A stretch of 34,580 nt of DNA, from positions 1 to 34,580 of the forward strand of contig CAZFLD010000048.1 in assembly GCA_964519835.1 (NCBI GenBank), in the 5' to 3' direction. Position 1 is the first letter of the stretch, and each line of letters opens with the position of its first letter. The translations under genes and the position numbers were made by a program. Below are positions 7,805 through 16,440 of this stretch, piece by piece. The notes below the pieces were generated by a model. It did not search any database, was not told the DNA's origin, and worked only from the letters and a program-made list of their open reading frames with translations. Source of the DNA: CAZFLD01 sp964519835 (lineage in GTDB: Bacteria; Spirochaetota; Spirochaetia; DSM-27196; CAZFLD01).

Positions 7805-8996
7805 TCTCCCCTTCCCCAAAAACTACTCTTCCGAGATGTTGTGTTTGGACCACGGAGAGGGTGTTTACCTGGTGGACGCGGACAACCGCCGCTACCTCGA
7901 TTTTGGTGCAGGCATTGCGGTCAACGCTCTCGGATACGGCCGAGCAGACCTTGCGGACATTGCCGCCACGCAGATGCGAAAGCTTATCCACGTCTCCAAT
8001 TTGTTTGCCACAGAACCGTCTCTCCGCCTTGCCGGGACCATACTCCGTGACGCCGAGGCATTTCTCGGTGTTCCGTACGCCGCAGTTCACTTCGGCAACA
8101 GTGGTTCCGAAGCCAATGAAGCCGCCGTCAAGTATGCTCGCGTGTTTGCCAAGAGAACACGGGGCGCCGGTCACCACAAGATCCTGGTGCTGTCAAATGG
8201 TTTTCACGGAAGGACGCTTGGGGCGCTCTCGTTGACGCCCAGCAAGAAGTACCAGGAGCCGTTTGCGCCGCTGGTTCCGGGGGTGGAGTCGATCGAACAC
8301 AACGACGTTGATGCGCTGACGCGGACGTTGGACTCCACGTTTGCAGCGGTGTTTGTGGAGGTTGTACAGGGAGAGGGCGGCCTCGCGGTCTTGAGCACCG
8401 ATTTTGTCCATGCGCTGAACGATCTCTGCAAAAGGCACGGTGTGCTATTGGTGGCAGACGAGGTGCAGACCGGCTTGGGGCGCGCCGGGGAGTTTTTTGC
8501 GTCGACCGCCGTGGGGCTCCGGCCGGATATCCTTACGCTGTCTAAGCCGCTGGCCGGCGGTCTGCCGCTGAGCGCCACGCTTATTCCTGAGTCGGTCAAC
8601 GAGGTTTTACACGTCGGCGACCACGGCACCACGTTCGGAGGCGGACCGGTCACGACCGCGGTGGCATTGTCCGTGTGGGAGCAGCTTCGTGATCCCAACA
8701 TGCACGCGGCCATACGAGGGGCGGCTGCCACCCTCGACGACGAGTTGACGCGCCTGGCCGACGCGCATCCCTGCGTGGAGGGCGTCGCCGGCCTCGGACT
8801 CCTTTGTGGTCTGGTGATTGACGATCCTGATCGTGCCAAGGAGGTTCTGCCGGCGTGCCGAGAACGGGGCCTGCTTGTTCTTCGCTCCGGCGCACGTGTT
8901 GTACGCATCGCGCCGCCCCTTACAATTTCCGAGGTTGAAATCAAAGACGGCTGCCGCATTCTCGGGGATGCGCTGACAGCGCTCGCCGGGGGGTGA
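7782..8996 (+). CDS. argD: Acetylornithine aminotransferase
   Basis: A PLP-dependent class III aminotransferase that converts N-acetylglutamate semialdehyde to N-acetylornithine, the fourth step of arginine synthesis. It has 404 residues. Seen are the FGNSGSEANEAA phosphate-binding motif, FHGRTLGALS, the VADEVQTGLGR segment with the PLP-ring aspartate and the TLSKPLAGGLPL motif with the Schiff-base lysine. The GTG start at 7782 has AAGGAGG (7769-7775) at 6 nt, an ideal Shine-Dalgarno, and lies inside argB, overlapping it by 23 nt. It could also act on succinyldiaminopimelate, as some ArgD enzymes do. Confidence 0.95.
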   Translation: MASAVRNNLPFPKNYSSEMLCLDHGEGVYLVDADNRRYLDFGAGIAVNALGYGRADLADIAATQMRKLIHVSNLFATEPSLRLAGTILRDAEAFLGVPYAAVHFGNSGSEANEAAVKYARVFAKRTRGAGHHKILVLSNGFHGRTLGALSLTPSKKYQEPFAPLVPGVESIEHNDVDALTRTLDSTFAAVFVEVVQGEGGLAVLSTDFVHALNDLCKRHGVLLVADEVQTGLGRAGEFFASTAVGLRPDILTLSKPLAGGLPLSATLIPESVNEVLHVGDHGTTFGGGPVTTAVALSVWEQLRDPNMHAAIRGAAATLDDELTRLADAHPCVEGVAGLGLLCGLVIDDPDRAKEVLPACRERGLLVLRSGARVVRIAPPLTISEVEIKDGCRILGDALTALAGG

Positions 8997-9120
8997 GGTT
9001 CCGGCCGCAAGCCCGGCGGCGGCGACGCAACCAGGCACAGGCCGGGCACCATTAGGCCGTCACCCCGGGGTCGACCAACCCAAGCGGCCGGGGAGAAAAA
9101 TATTGGGAGCAAAAAACAAC

Positions 9121-9141
9121 CGCCGGCCGTCTCGCCGGCCG
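9121..9141. repeat. Short GC-rich repeat/hairpin before argG
   Basis: CGCCGGCCG occurs at 9121-9129 and again from 9133. The internal GCCGGC units can also pair with each other (9122-9127 with 9134-9139) around a 6-nt loop. It lies in the 165-bp argD-argG gap, just ahead of the argG Shine-Dalgarno. There is no T-run, so it is not an intrinsic terminator. No convincing promoter was found in this gap. Confidence 0.35.
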
Positions 9142-9161
9142 CGCAACAATCTGGAGGAGAC

Positions 9162-10430
9162 ATGTACGACCACATCAAAAAAATCGTTTTGGCCTACTCG
9201 GGTGGGCTCGATACGTCGATTATTATTCCCTGGCTCAAAGAGCATTACAGCAACGCGGAAGTTGTCTGCGTTTGCACAAATGTCGGCCAGGACGAAGCTT
9301 GGGATCAGTTGGAAGAAAAGGCCCTCGCCTCGGGGGCGTCAAGGCTCCACATCCTCGACGTTCGGGAGGAATTTGTCCGCGACTATCTCTTTCCGATGCT
9401 CCGTGCCGGCGCCCTCTACGAGGGGCGTTACCTCCTCGGCACAAGTATTGCCCGACCGCTGCAGGCCAAGCATCAAGTCGACATTGCGATTCAAGAAGGT
9501 GCCGACGCCGTGGCGCACGGGTGCACCGGCAAGGGTAACGACCAGGTTCGCTTTGAGCTTACCTACAAGGCCTTGGCACCGCATCTCGAGGTTATCGCGC
9601 CGTGGCGCCTGTGGGACATTCGTAGTCGGGAACAGGCCATCGAGTACGCAAAAAAACACAACGTTCCCATCGGTAACGTCTCCAAGGAAAACATCTATAG
9701 CCGCGACTGGAATATCTGGCACATGAGTCACGAGGGCGGAGAGCTCGAGAATACCTGGACAAAGCCGAAGGAATCGATGTTCCAGCTGTCGAAGTCGCCG
9801 CAAGAAGCCCCCGACAAGGAAACCGAAGTTGTCGTCGAATTCGAGCGGGGCCTCCCGGTGGGCCTCGACGGCGAGCGAGTAGCACCGCTCGAAATACTAA
9901 CGCGCCTCAACCAACTCGGCGCCGAGAACGGCATCGGGAGGACGGATCTGGTGGAGACACGGCTTGTGGGAATGAAGAGCCGCGGCGTCTATGAGACACC
10001 GGGCGGTACGATTCTGTTCCAAGCATTGCGCGACCTCGAGATGATTACCATGGACTTCGACACGCTCAGCATGAAAAACGCCATGGCGCTCAAGTACTCA
10101 GACATCGTCTACGCGGGAAAGTGGTTCTACCACTTTCGCGAGGCAATGGACGCGTACATGGAGAAGGCGTGTGAGTACACTACCGGGTCCGTCCGCGTCG
10201 GCCTGTACAAGGGCAACATCATTCTCAACGGGCGACAAAGCGAGTACAGTCTGTACTTGGAGGACTTGGCGTCCTTTGGCGAAAGCGCGTACGACCACAA
10301 AGATGCAACGGGCTTTATCAACCTGTACGGACTCGCGACGGGCGTTGCGGCCATGGTCCACAAAAAACGCCGCTCCGACGCGGGACCGGCCGTGGAAATG
10401 AGAGCGATGGCGGGTTTTCATGAGAAATGA
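9162..10430 (+). CDS. argG: Argininosuccinate synthase
   Basis: Condenses citrulline and aspartate with ATP to argininosuccinate, the penultimate step of arginine synthesis. It has 422 residues. The N-type ATP pyrophosphatase P-loop AYSGGLDTS is at residues 11-19. Substrate-binding segments include GTSIARPL, the HGCTGKGNDQVRFE signature and the C-terminal GRQSEYSLY region. GGAGGAG precedes the ATG by about 3-4 nt. It follows argD after 165 bp and may be read from the arg operon or from its own promoter. argH is not in the window. Confidence 0.97.
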   Translation: MYDHIKKIVLAYSGGLDTSIIIPWLKEHYSNAEVVCVCTNVGQDEAWDQLEEKALASGASRLHILDVREEFVRDYLFPMLRAGALYEGRYLLGTSIARPLQAKHQVDIAIQEGADAVAHGCTGKGNDQVRFELTYKALAPHLEVIAPWRLWDIRSREQAIEYAKKHNVPIGNVSKENIYSRDWNIWHMSHEGGELENTWTKPKESMFQLSKSPQEAPDKETEVVVEFERGLPVGLDGERVAPLEILTRLNQLGAENGIGRTDLVETRLVGMKSRGVYETPGGTILFQALRDLEMITMDFDTLSMKNAMALKYSDIVYAGKWFYHFREAMDAYMEKACEYTTGSVRVGLYKGNIILNGRQSEYSLYLEDLASFGESAYDHKDATGFINLYGLATGVAAMVHKKRRSDAGPAVEMRAMAGFHEK

Positions 10431-10433
10431 CCG

Positions 10434-10469
10434 GGTCGGTTCAGAACGGTTGAGGATATGGAACGGACC
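10434..10469. repeat. Inverted repeat between argG and pgi
   Basis: GGTCGGTTC (10434-10442) and GAACGGACC (10461-10469) pair with one mismatch around an 18-nt loop, within the 64-bp gap. No T-run follows. It could stabilise the end of the argG message, but I have no direct support. Confidence 0.3.
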
Positions 10470-10494
10470 GTGAAAAGCGGACGAGGAGGACGGT

Positions 10495-12057
10495 ATGCCT
10501 GAGTACAAAAATCTCGATAAGGCGGATGCGTTTGCGCGTCTCCGCGAGGTATCCACGCCCGAGCCGGCGGACGTCTTGAGCGCAGAGCGCGTCTCTTTGC
10601 GCTCCATTCGCGCCGCCGTGGGACTCACGTATAACTATGCCGCAAAAGCCGTAACGGACGCCGCCGTGTCCGTCCTACAAGACCTTGCAAACGAGCAGGA
10701 GCTTGTTGCGAAGTACACGGCTCTCGCATCAGGCGAGGTCATGAACACGGGCGAAGGCCGGATGGTGTTGCACCACCTTACGCGGGGTGTGGTTGCGGGC
10801 GAGGTGGTAAAAGACGGATTCGACTACCGGGCGGCCTACGTGGATGAACAAACGCGCGTTGCCGACTTCGCGGAGGCGGTGCGGACGGGCCGGATCCTCG
10901 GCTCGACCGGCAAACGTTTCGAGACGTTTGTGCAAATCGGGATTGGCGGATCGGACCTTGGACCGCGCGCGATGTACCTCGCCTTAGAGGGCGCCTACGA
11001 CCACCTGCCTGCTCGTTTTATCTCCAACGTGGACCCCGACGATGCCTCGGCGGTACTCGAGGGGCTCGATCCTGAGTCCACGCTGTTTGTACTTGTATCC
11101 AAAAGCGGCACGACCCAAGAGACCCTATCAAACGAGGCCTTTGTGATCGACTACATGGCGCGGACGGGCAAGAGCGTCGCTCCGCGAAAGCACATCGTCG
11201 CCGTGACTTCAAAAACCAGTCCGTTGGCCGAATCCTCCGACTACTTGGACGCCTTTTTTATCGACGACTACATCGGCGGACGCTACTCCTCAACGAGCGC
11301 CGTCGGGGGCGTTATCTTGAGCCTCGCATTTGGTTCCGAGGCATTTGGCGAGTTTCTTGCCGGCGCCCACGAGGCGGACATGCTCAGCCTCGAGCCCGAG
11401 ATCACGCGGAACGCCGCGATGATGGACGCGGCAATTGGCGTTTACGAACGCAACGTACTCGGCTACCCGGTGACGGCGGTCCTTCCGTACAGCCAGGCGC
11501 TCTCGCGCTTTCCGGCCCATCTACAACAGCTCGACATGGAGAGTAACGGCAAGAGCGTCAATAGAGCAGGGGGTAAGGTTTTGTATCGGACCGGCCCTGT
11601 TGTCTTCGGCGAGCCGGGAACCAACGGCCAGCACAGCTTCTATCAGCTCCTCCATCAGGGAACCGACGTGATTCCATTGCAGTTTATCGGGTTCAAGGAG
11701 TCCCAGCGGGGCCACGACTTGGAATGGGGGGGATCGACAAGCCAAATCAAGCTCAACGCGAATCTTGCTGCTCAGATTATCGCCTTTTCGGCCGGAAAGC
11801 ATGCGGGCGATCCCAACAAACGCTTTGCCGGCGGTCGGCCCTCTTCCCTGATTCACGGCGATCGGGTGACGGCGCGCACCGTGGGGGCTCTTCTTGCTCA
11901 CTTCGAGAATAAAGTTATGTTTCAAGGTTTTTTGTGGAACGTAAACAGTTTTGATCAGGAAGGCGTCCAACTCGGCAAGGTCCTGACCAAGCAGATCCTG
12001 TCGGGTGATCGAACGTCGCCTGCCATGGCGGCTTACGCGGAGCTGCTCGGCCTGTAA
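10495..12057 (+). CDS. pgi: Glucose-6-phosphate isomerase
   Basis: Interconverts glucose-6-phosphate and fructose-6-phosphate in glycolysis and gluconeogenesis. It has 520 residues, built on two SIS-type domains. Motifs visible are IGIGGSDLGPRAM, the sugar-phosphate loop SKSGTTQET, MESNGKSV with the catalytic glutamate, the signature GTNGQHSFYQLLHQG with the catalytic histidine and the C-terminal FDQEGVQLGK with the catalytic lysine. The ATG is preceded by GAGGAGG. It stands alone between argG and a convergent gene, and functionally joins zwf/opcA and glgX in hexose-phosphate metabolism. Confidence 0.97.
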   Translation: MPEYKNLDKADAFARLREVSTPEPADVLSAERVSLRSIRAAVGLTYNYAAKAVTDAAVSVLQDLANEQELVAKYTALASGEVMNTGEGRMVLHHLTRGVVAGEVVKDGFDYRAAYVDEQTRVADFAEAVRTGRILGSTGKRFETFVQIGIGGSDLGPRAMYLALEGAYDHLPARFISNVDPDDASAVLEGLDPESTLFVLVSKSGTTQETLSNEAFVIDYMARTGKSVAPRKHIVAVTSKTSPLAESSDYLDAFFIDDYIGGRYSSTSAVGGVILSLAFGSEAFGEFLAGAHEADMLSLEPEITRNAAMMDAAIGVYERNVLGYPVTAVLPYSQALSRFPAHLQQLDMESNGKSVNRAGGKVLYRTGPVVFGEPGTNGQHSFYQLLHQGTDVIPLQFIGFKESQRGHDLEWGGSTSQIKLNANLAAQIIAFSAGKHAGDPNKRFAGGRPSSLIHGDRVTARTVGALLAHFENKVMFQGFLWNVNSFDQEGVQLGKVLTKQILSGDRTSPAMAAYAELLGL

Positions 12058-12099
12058 CGCCGAGGCAATACGAGCTCGTGACCAGTGGCGGGTAGGCTA

Positions 12100-12120
12100 C
12101 GCCGCGGTTTTACGGCGGCG
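12100..12120. repeat. Hairpin between pgi and the convergent minus-strand gene
   Basis: CGCCGC (12100-12105) pairs with GCGGCG (12115-12120) around a 9-nt loop, between two convergent genes. A bidirectional terminator would suit this place, but neither side is followed by a T-run, so termination is only a possibility. Confidence 0.35.
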
Positions 12121-12134
12121 AATAGCAAACACAG

Positions 12135-14045
12135 CTACTCCCAGCGTTCATGGGCCCAGGGGCCCACGAGTTCGCTCTTTACGGCCGCCGGAATTGCCAG
12201 CGCGTGGCGGTCTCCCGGGGTCAGCAAAAAGGTCATGTGTTCTTCGATGCACGAAATCTCGTCGGACCAGAGCCGGCGGTAACTGCCCACAAGGTTTACC
12301 CGTACCTCGAAGCAGTGTTTCCGTCGTTGGCCGTCTACTCGCGAGGACTTCCGACACCGCCGAACGGATAGTGCGATGCCAACGATTAGCGAAGAATCCG
12401 GGTCGTATGCGCGAAGTGTTATTCCTGTTTCCTTTGTGGTTGGAGTGCCGGCGGCGGAGATCGGGGAGTGTTGCCGCTCCTGACCGGTGTGGTCAAGTCG
12501 TGTCTTTTGGAAACTAAACGTCTGCCCGTAAACAAAGCCCTCAAATGCTCCGGCGTATGTTGCGCGCGCGCGACTTCCGTCGGGGTATCCGGCGTCCACC
12601 AAAAGCGCCTCGTCTTCGCCCAAGAAATAGATCGGGTACTCAAAGGGAGCGATCTCGTTGACCACTACGCCTGCGTCAAACACCGGGTATCGGGTGTGTA
12701 GGTCCAGAACGAGCGGGGAAAAGCCGTCGACAAAGTAGTATTCGACGATGATGCTGCCGGGCGTAGGCGTAAATGGAGCGGATAAGACCAGATGTTCTTG
12801 CAGCCCACGAGTCCGCGTGCCTTCGAAAGACACTGCTCCCCACGAGTCGAACGGCAGGTCTTTGCCGCCCACTTGCAAGCGGCTGTTGACGGTGTCCACA
12901 CCGGCGATTTCCGCGTCCCCTGCGCGGATGGTACCAAGACGTCCGCCGGTGAGTTCCACGTCCCATACCTCGTCAGCAATAGTCGCACTCCCCTGCATAC
13001 TCGAGCCGAGCACACGGTCGGCACCGTAGTGGCCCGGGGGCGGCGTGGCTTCCGGCCGTGTGGCGCCGAAGGACCGCGGCCGAAGCAGCATAAGCCGATC
13101 CCGGCCACCAGCGATGCCGCCGGCGTCACCGGAGACGGCCCCGCGGAGGGTGGCGGCGCGGTACCACGCATGGCGGTCACTTGGTGTGTACGCCGTAGGG
13201 TGGAGCGGGTCGAGAGAAGCGGCGTCAACGTCCACGGGATCGCCGGCATATCGAATAAACGGCCGGACCTCAACCTCGGTGCCCCGACGACGCAACTCCG
13301 CGATTCGATCGCAGAACCACAAAACCGGCGCCGGCGACGTATCCACCACAAGAAGAAAGACCGACGGCTCCTCCGACGACCGCCCGAGTGCTCGCGATAG
13401 AAGCCGTGGCCACTCGCGAGGTGTTCCGTCTGATCGGCCGATCGGGATCTCGAGTGTGATAAGGGGGAAGTCAACCAGGCCTTTTTCCCGCCTGCTTACC
13501 ATACGACGTTCGGCGCGCCGTCTCCGGTCTCGATGTGTGTGGGTGCCTAGTACGACCCGCCGTGCGCGCCTCCGATACACCTCGAGCCCGGCGATCCGGC
13601 GCACGTCGGCCTCTGCGGGCATAAGTACCTCGGAAGGCGCGCCTACCGTTTGCGTGGCTCCGCTGTCCCACGGGTTCTGATCCGCCCACGCGACGTCCCG
13701 CTCCAGCTCTTGCGCGGTGAGGAGACCGTGAGGCGCCCCGGAGTATCCACAGGGCGCGAGGATGTCTCTGCCGTCTCGCAGCCGCTCCACCAACGCCTCA
13801 CGCGAAGCAGCCCCGAGTCCGGCAGAATTCTCAAATGCCCCGAAAATAGAGGCGGCCTCTCCGGCGCCGCTGCGGTCAGGGGGATCTCCGAGATATTCCG
13901 GCGGCTCTTCGAAGCGGCAGGCGGCGATATTCCATATCACGCCGGTTATCGGTGATTCATCGACTCGGAGGATTGCTTCCTCCAAGGCCTTGTTCCCGCT
14001 TCTATACGAGGCAATAACTATCGAAACAACACCTGTGTTGGTCAT
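12135..14045 (-). CDS. Large conserved-looking protein of unknown function, two-part architecture
   Basis: A 636-residue protein that I do not recognise. The N-terminal part (about 1-300) alternates hydrophobic strands and helices (SIVIASY, TGVIWNIAA, FPLITLEIPIG, VFLLVVDTS) as in an alpha/beta barrel, and has two strongly basic patches of clustered arginines at about residues 160-190. The C-terminal part (about 350-630) is beta-rich (VEYYFVDGFSPLVLDL, YPIYFLGEDEALLVDAGY), like a beta-sandwich of carbohydrate-active enzymes. A distant glycoside hydrolase or deacetylase is possible but unproven. There is no signal peptide, so it is probably cytoplasmic. The ATG at 14045 has only a distant AAAGG. 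It converges with pgi and diverges from groEL. Confidence 0.65.
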   Translation of the reverse strand: MTNTGVVSIVIASYRSGNKALEEAILRVDESPITGVIWNIAACRFEEPPEYLGDPPDRSGAGEAASIFGAFENSAGLGAASREALVERLRDGRDILAPCGYSGAPHGLLTAQELERDVAWADQNPWDSGATQTVGAPSEVLMPAEADVRRIAGLEVYRRRARRVVLGTHTHRDRRRRAERRMVSRREKGLVDFPLITLEIPIGRSDGTPREWPRLLSRALGRSSEEPSVFLLVVDTSPAPVLWFCDRIAELRRRGTEVEVRPFIRYAGDPVDVDAASLDPLHPTAYTPSDRHAWYRAATLRGAVSGDAGGIAGGRDRLMLLRPRSFGATRPEATPPPGHYGADRVLGSSMQGSATIADEVWDVELTGGRLGTIRAGDAEIAGVDTVNSRLQVGGKDLPFDSWGAVSFEGTRTRGLQEHLVLSAPFTPTPGSIIVEYYFVDGFSPLVLDLHTRYPVFDAGVVVNEIAPFEYPIYFLGEDEALLVDAGYPDGSRARATYAGAFEGFVYGQTFSFQKTRLDHTGQERQHSPISAAGTPTTKETGITLRAYDPDSSLIVGIALSVRRCRKSSRVDGQRRKHCFEVRVNLVGSYRRLWSDEISCIEEHMTFLLTPGDRHALAIPAAVKSELVGPWAHERWE

Positions 14046-14067
14046 GACGGCACGTGCCTTTGTAACA

Positions 14068-14103
14068 CATCAATACGGCAAAGCGTAGACTACGCTATTG
14101 ATG
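14068..14103. promoter_or_regulatory. Nested inverted repeat, candidate operator upstream of groEL
   Basis: Outer arms CATCAATA (14068-14075) and TATTGATG (14096-14103) are perfectly complementary. Inside lie AGCGTAG (14082-14088) and CTACGCT (14090-14096). The right outer arm contains the predicted groEL -35 box (TTGATG, 14098-14103), as expected for a repressor site. It does not resemble CIRCE (TTAGCACTC-N9-GAGTGCTAA). Confidence 0.5.
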
Positions 14104-14126
14104 GTCCGACTCATCTTTTATATCTT
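14098..14126 (+). promoter_or_regulatory. Candidate groEL promoter
   Basis: TTGATG (14098-14103, 4 of 6), a 17-nt spacer and TATCTT (14121-14126, 4 of 6). Transcription would start near 14133, about 50 nt before the ATG. A second -10-like CATAAT lies at 14145-14150 without a clear -35. Confidence 0.45.
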
Positions 14127-14182
14127 ACGGCCTAGCTACGCCCACATAATCAATAACACTTTTGGGATTAGGAGAGGAATAC

Positions 14183-15850
14183 ATGGCGAAGCAGCTTATT
14201 TTCGACGAAGAGGCGCGAAGAGCGCTACTCCGGGGAGTTGAGAAACTCTCCAACGCGGTGATGGTCACCCTGGGGCCCAAGGGGAGAAATGTTCTCTTGG
14301 ACAAAAAGTTCGGGGCCCCGACGGTAACAAAGGACGGAGTGTCCGTGGCCAAGGAAATCGAACTCGAAGACGCCTACGAGAATATGGGCGCCCAGCTTCT
14401 CAAGGAAGTGGCTACCAAGACAAACGATGTCGCCGGTGATGGAACCACCACCGCCACGGTCCTCGCGCACTCGATTATCAAAGAGGGTCTAAAGAGCGTT
14501 GCCGCCGGTATCAACCCGATGGGCATCAAGCGTGGTATCGACCACGCGGTTGAGCTTGCCGTTGAGGAGATTCGCAAGCAAGCCAAGACCATCAAGGACA
14601 AGGAGGAAATCTCCCACGTCGCGTCCATCTCGGCCAACAACGACATGGAGATCGGCGAAGAGATCGCGGGAGCGATGGAAAAGGTCGGCAAAGACGGGGT
14701 TATCACCGTCGAGGAGTCCAAGACCATCGAAACTACCACCGAGTATGTCGAGGGTATGCAGTTCGATCGCGGCTACATCTCCCCGTACTTCGCACAGAAT
14801 CGTGAGAACATGACGGCTCTCCTCGAGAATCCGTACGTTCTTATCCACGACAAGAAGATCTCTTCCATGAAGGATCTTCTTCCGATTCTCGAGAAGGTTG
14901 CGCAATCGAATAGGCCGATTCTGATCATCGCCGAGGACATCGAGGGCGAAGCTCTTGCGACGCTCGTCGTTAACAGTCTCCGGGGAACGCTTAACGCAGT
15001 GGGCGTGAAGGCTCCGGGATTTGGTGACCGACGCAAGGCCATGCTCGAGGATATCGCGATTCTTACCGGCGGCCAGGTCATCTCCGAGGATCTTGGGCTG
15101 AAGCTGGAAAACGTCGAGATTAATCAGCTCGGATCCGCACGAAGCGTCAAGGTCGAGAAGGAAAACACCACGATCATCAACGGCGCGGGAAAGCAGACGG
15201 ACATCAAGGAGCGGATTAGCCAAATCAAGGCACAGGTCGAAGAGACCACCTCCGACTACGACAGGGAGAAGCTCCAAGAGCGCCTCGCCAAGCTTGCCGG
15301 CGGTGTGGCCGTTATCAACGTTGGTGCCGCGACCGAAGTCGAGCTCAAAGAGAAAAAGCACCGTGTTGAAGACGCTCTGTCCGCAACCCGGGCGGCCATC
15401 GAAGAGGGAATCGTACCGGGCGGCGGCCTTTCGATGATCCAGGCCGTGGAGAGTCTGGCTAAGGTGAACGTGGACGAGATGGCCGAAGACGAAAAGGTCG
15501 GATTCAAGATTGTCATGCGGGCACTGGAAGAGCCGATTCGCCGGATTGCCTCCAACGCCGGTCTTGACGGCTCGATTGTCGGAGATCGCGCAAAGCACGA
15601 AAAGAAAGGCATCGGCTTCGACGCAGCCAAGATGGAGTGGGTCAACCTCGTGAAGGTCGGCATCATCGACCCCGCGAAGGTTACGCGCAGTGCGCTCCAG
15701 AACGCCGCAAGCATCGCGGGTCTGCTGCTAACCACCGAGTGTGCCGTGACAGACATTCCCGAAAAGGAAGAGCCTGCGCCGGCCGGCGGTGGCGGCGCCC
15801 CGGGCATGGGCGGAATGGGCGGAATGGGGGGTATGGGTGGCATGATGTAG
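14183..15850 (+). CDS. groEL: Chaperonin GroEL (Hsp60)
   Basis: Forms the double-ring ATP-driven folding chamber in the cytoplasm. At 555 residues it is full length. Family motifs include TLGPKGRNV, the ATP-binding GDGTTTATV, the apical-domain segment around VKAPGFGDRRKAML, and the C-terminal AAIEEGIVPGGG. The protein ends in the typical Gly-Gly-Met repeats, GMGGMGGMGGMGGMM. ATG 14183 is chosen over an upstream in-frame start at 14162 because AGGAGAGG precedes it and the protein then begins MAKQL. No groES lies beside it, as in some spirochaetes where groES is unlinked. A strong terminator follows. Confidence 0.98.
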   Translation: MAKQLIFDEEARRALLRGVEKLSNAVMVTLGPKGRNVLLDKKFGAPTVTKDGVSVAKEIELEDAYENMGAQLLKEVATKTNDVAGDGTTTATVLAHSIIKEGLKSVAAGINPMGIKRGIDHAVELAVEEIRKQAKTIKDKEEISHVASISANNDMEIGEEIAGAMEKVGKDGVITVEESKTIETTTEYVEGMQFDRGYISPYFAQNRENMTALLENPYVLIHDKKISSMKDLLPILEKVAQSNRPILIIAEDIEGEALATLVVNSLRGTLNAVGVKAPGFGDRRKAMLEDIAILTGGQVISEDLGLKLENVEINQLGSARSVKVEKENTTIINGAGKQTDIKERISQIKAQVEETTSDYDREKLQERLAKLAGGVAVINVGAATEVELKEKKHRVEDALSATRAAIEEGIVPGGGLSMIQAVESLAKVNVDEMAEDEKVGFKIVMRALEEPIRRIASNAGLDGSIVGDRAKHEKKGIGFDAAKMEWVNLVKVGIIDPAKVTRSALQNAASIAGLLLTTECAVTDIPEKEEPAPAGGGGAPGMGGMGGMGGMGGMM

Positions 15851-15886
15851 TCGCCTCAGGCGATCACGTTAGCCATACTCCACACC

Positions 15887-15918
15887 AACGGGGAAGTCTC
15901 GGCTTCCCCGTTTTGTTT
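15887..15918 (+). terminator. Rho-independent terminator of groEL
   Basis: A perfect 10-bp stem (15887-15896 with 15903-15912) and a 6-nt loop, TCTCGG, are followed by TTTTGTTT. It lies 37 nt after the groEL stop and isolates groEL from the secDF block. Confidence 0.92.
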
Positions 15919-15943
15919 GGTGCGTCCGGCAGGGCGCGCCCAC

Positions 15944-15971
15944 TTGTATTTTGGTCCGTCTGCTCTACAAT
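15944..15971 (+). promoter_or_regulatory. Promoter upstream of the small protein and yajC-secDF
   Basis: TTGTAT (15944-15949, 4 of 6), a 16-nt spacer and TACAAT (15966-15971, 5 of 6). Transcription would start near 15978, about 16 nt before the GTG at 15994. It lies just after the groEL terminator, the right place for a new operon. Confidence 0.55.
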
Positions 15972-15993
15972 GGGCGTAGCAGAGGTACGATAG

Positions 15994-16332
15994 GTGAACA
16001 GGCAGGACTTTATCTTCACGATCGGGTTTCAGGGAAACGCCGCAATCGTAGATAAGCGACTTCGTCGAAAGTACGGCGGGGCGTCGACAAAAGAGCTTTT
16101 TGTTGCGGGCCTACACAAGGCGGCGTTTTGCGCTGCGCTCACCTCCGACTCTGAGTCGGAAATGAACGAGTTTGTGTCGCTTTTCGAGAATCGGCCGGCC
16201 GATTCAACGGGCGACGGCGGTACGCAAACCGACGGTGCGGCGGCGATGCCCGAGGTCACTGTTGAAACGCTCAAACGGTTATTCGGCGTGCACGGCGTGC
16301 CGGAGGGCATTTCCAAGGTGATCTACGTCTGA
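15994..16332 (+). CDS. Small protein of unknown function (112 aa)
   Basis: I do not recognise the family. Residues 1-60 are mixed and well ordered in appearance (DFIFTIGFQGNAAIVDKRL, then KYGGASTKELFVAGLHKAAFCAAL). Residues about 65-85 are a low-complexity acidic/Gly/Ala linker. The C-terminal TVETLKRLFGVHGVPEGISKVIYV forms another ordered segment. There is no signal peptide or membrane helix, so it is presumably cytoplasmic. The GTG start has GAGG at about 9 nt and its own promoter. It sits between the groEL terminator and yajC and may be co-transcribed with yajC-secD-secF. It is likely real because of the promoter, start signals and codon usage, but no function can be given. Confidence 0.65.
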   Translation: MNRQDFIFTIGFQGNAAIVDKRLRRKYGGASTKELFVAGLHKAAFCAALTSDSESEMNEFVSLFENRPADSTGDGGTQTDGAAAMPEVTVETLKRLFGVHGVPEGISKVIYV

Positions 16333-16349
16333 TTTACCATCTTTATCAT

Positions 16350-16379
16350 CCGGGACGGCGATCCCGGGTCACCTTGACT
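16350..16379 (+). promoter_or_regulatory. Hairpin and -35-like element before yajC
   Basis: CCGGGA (16350-16355) pairs with TCCCGG (16362-16367) around a 6-nt loop. TTGACT (16374-16379) follows, but no good -10 is found 17 nt on. It may attenuate read-through from the upstream small gene or be part of an additional yajC promoter. Confidence 0.3.
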
Positions 16380-16440
16380 GCGTGATATTCGCTGTGTTAG
16401 GTTTTTTCGAAATCTCTGTCTCCAAGGAAGCAATATCATT

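Noticed and set aside
12100..12120. Intrinsic terminator for pgi
   Set aside because: The stem is good but no T-run follows on either strand, so it is listed only as a hairpin.
14060..14182. CIRCE element upstream of groEL
   Set aside because: No TTAGCACTC-N9-GAGTGCTAA or close variant is present; the inverted repeat found is different in sequence and spacing.
14489..15598. Long open frame antisense to groEL
   Set aside because: A codon-bias shadow of groEL with no start signals or recognisable domain.
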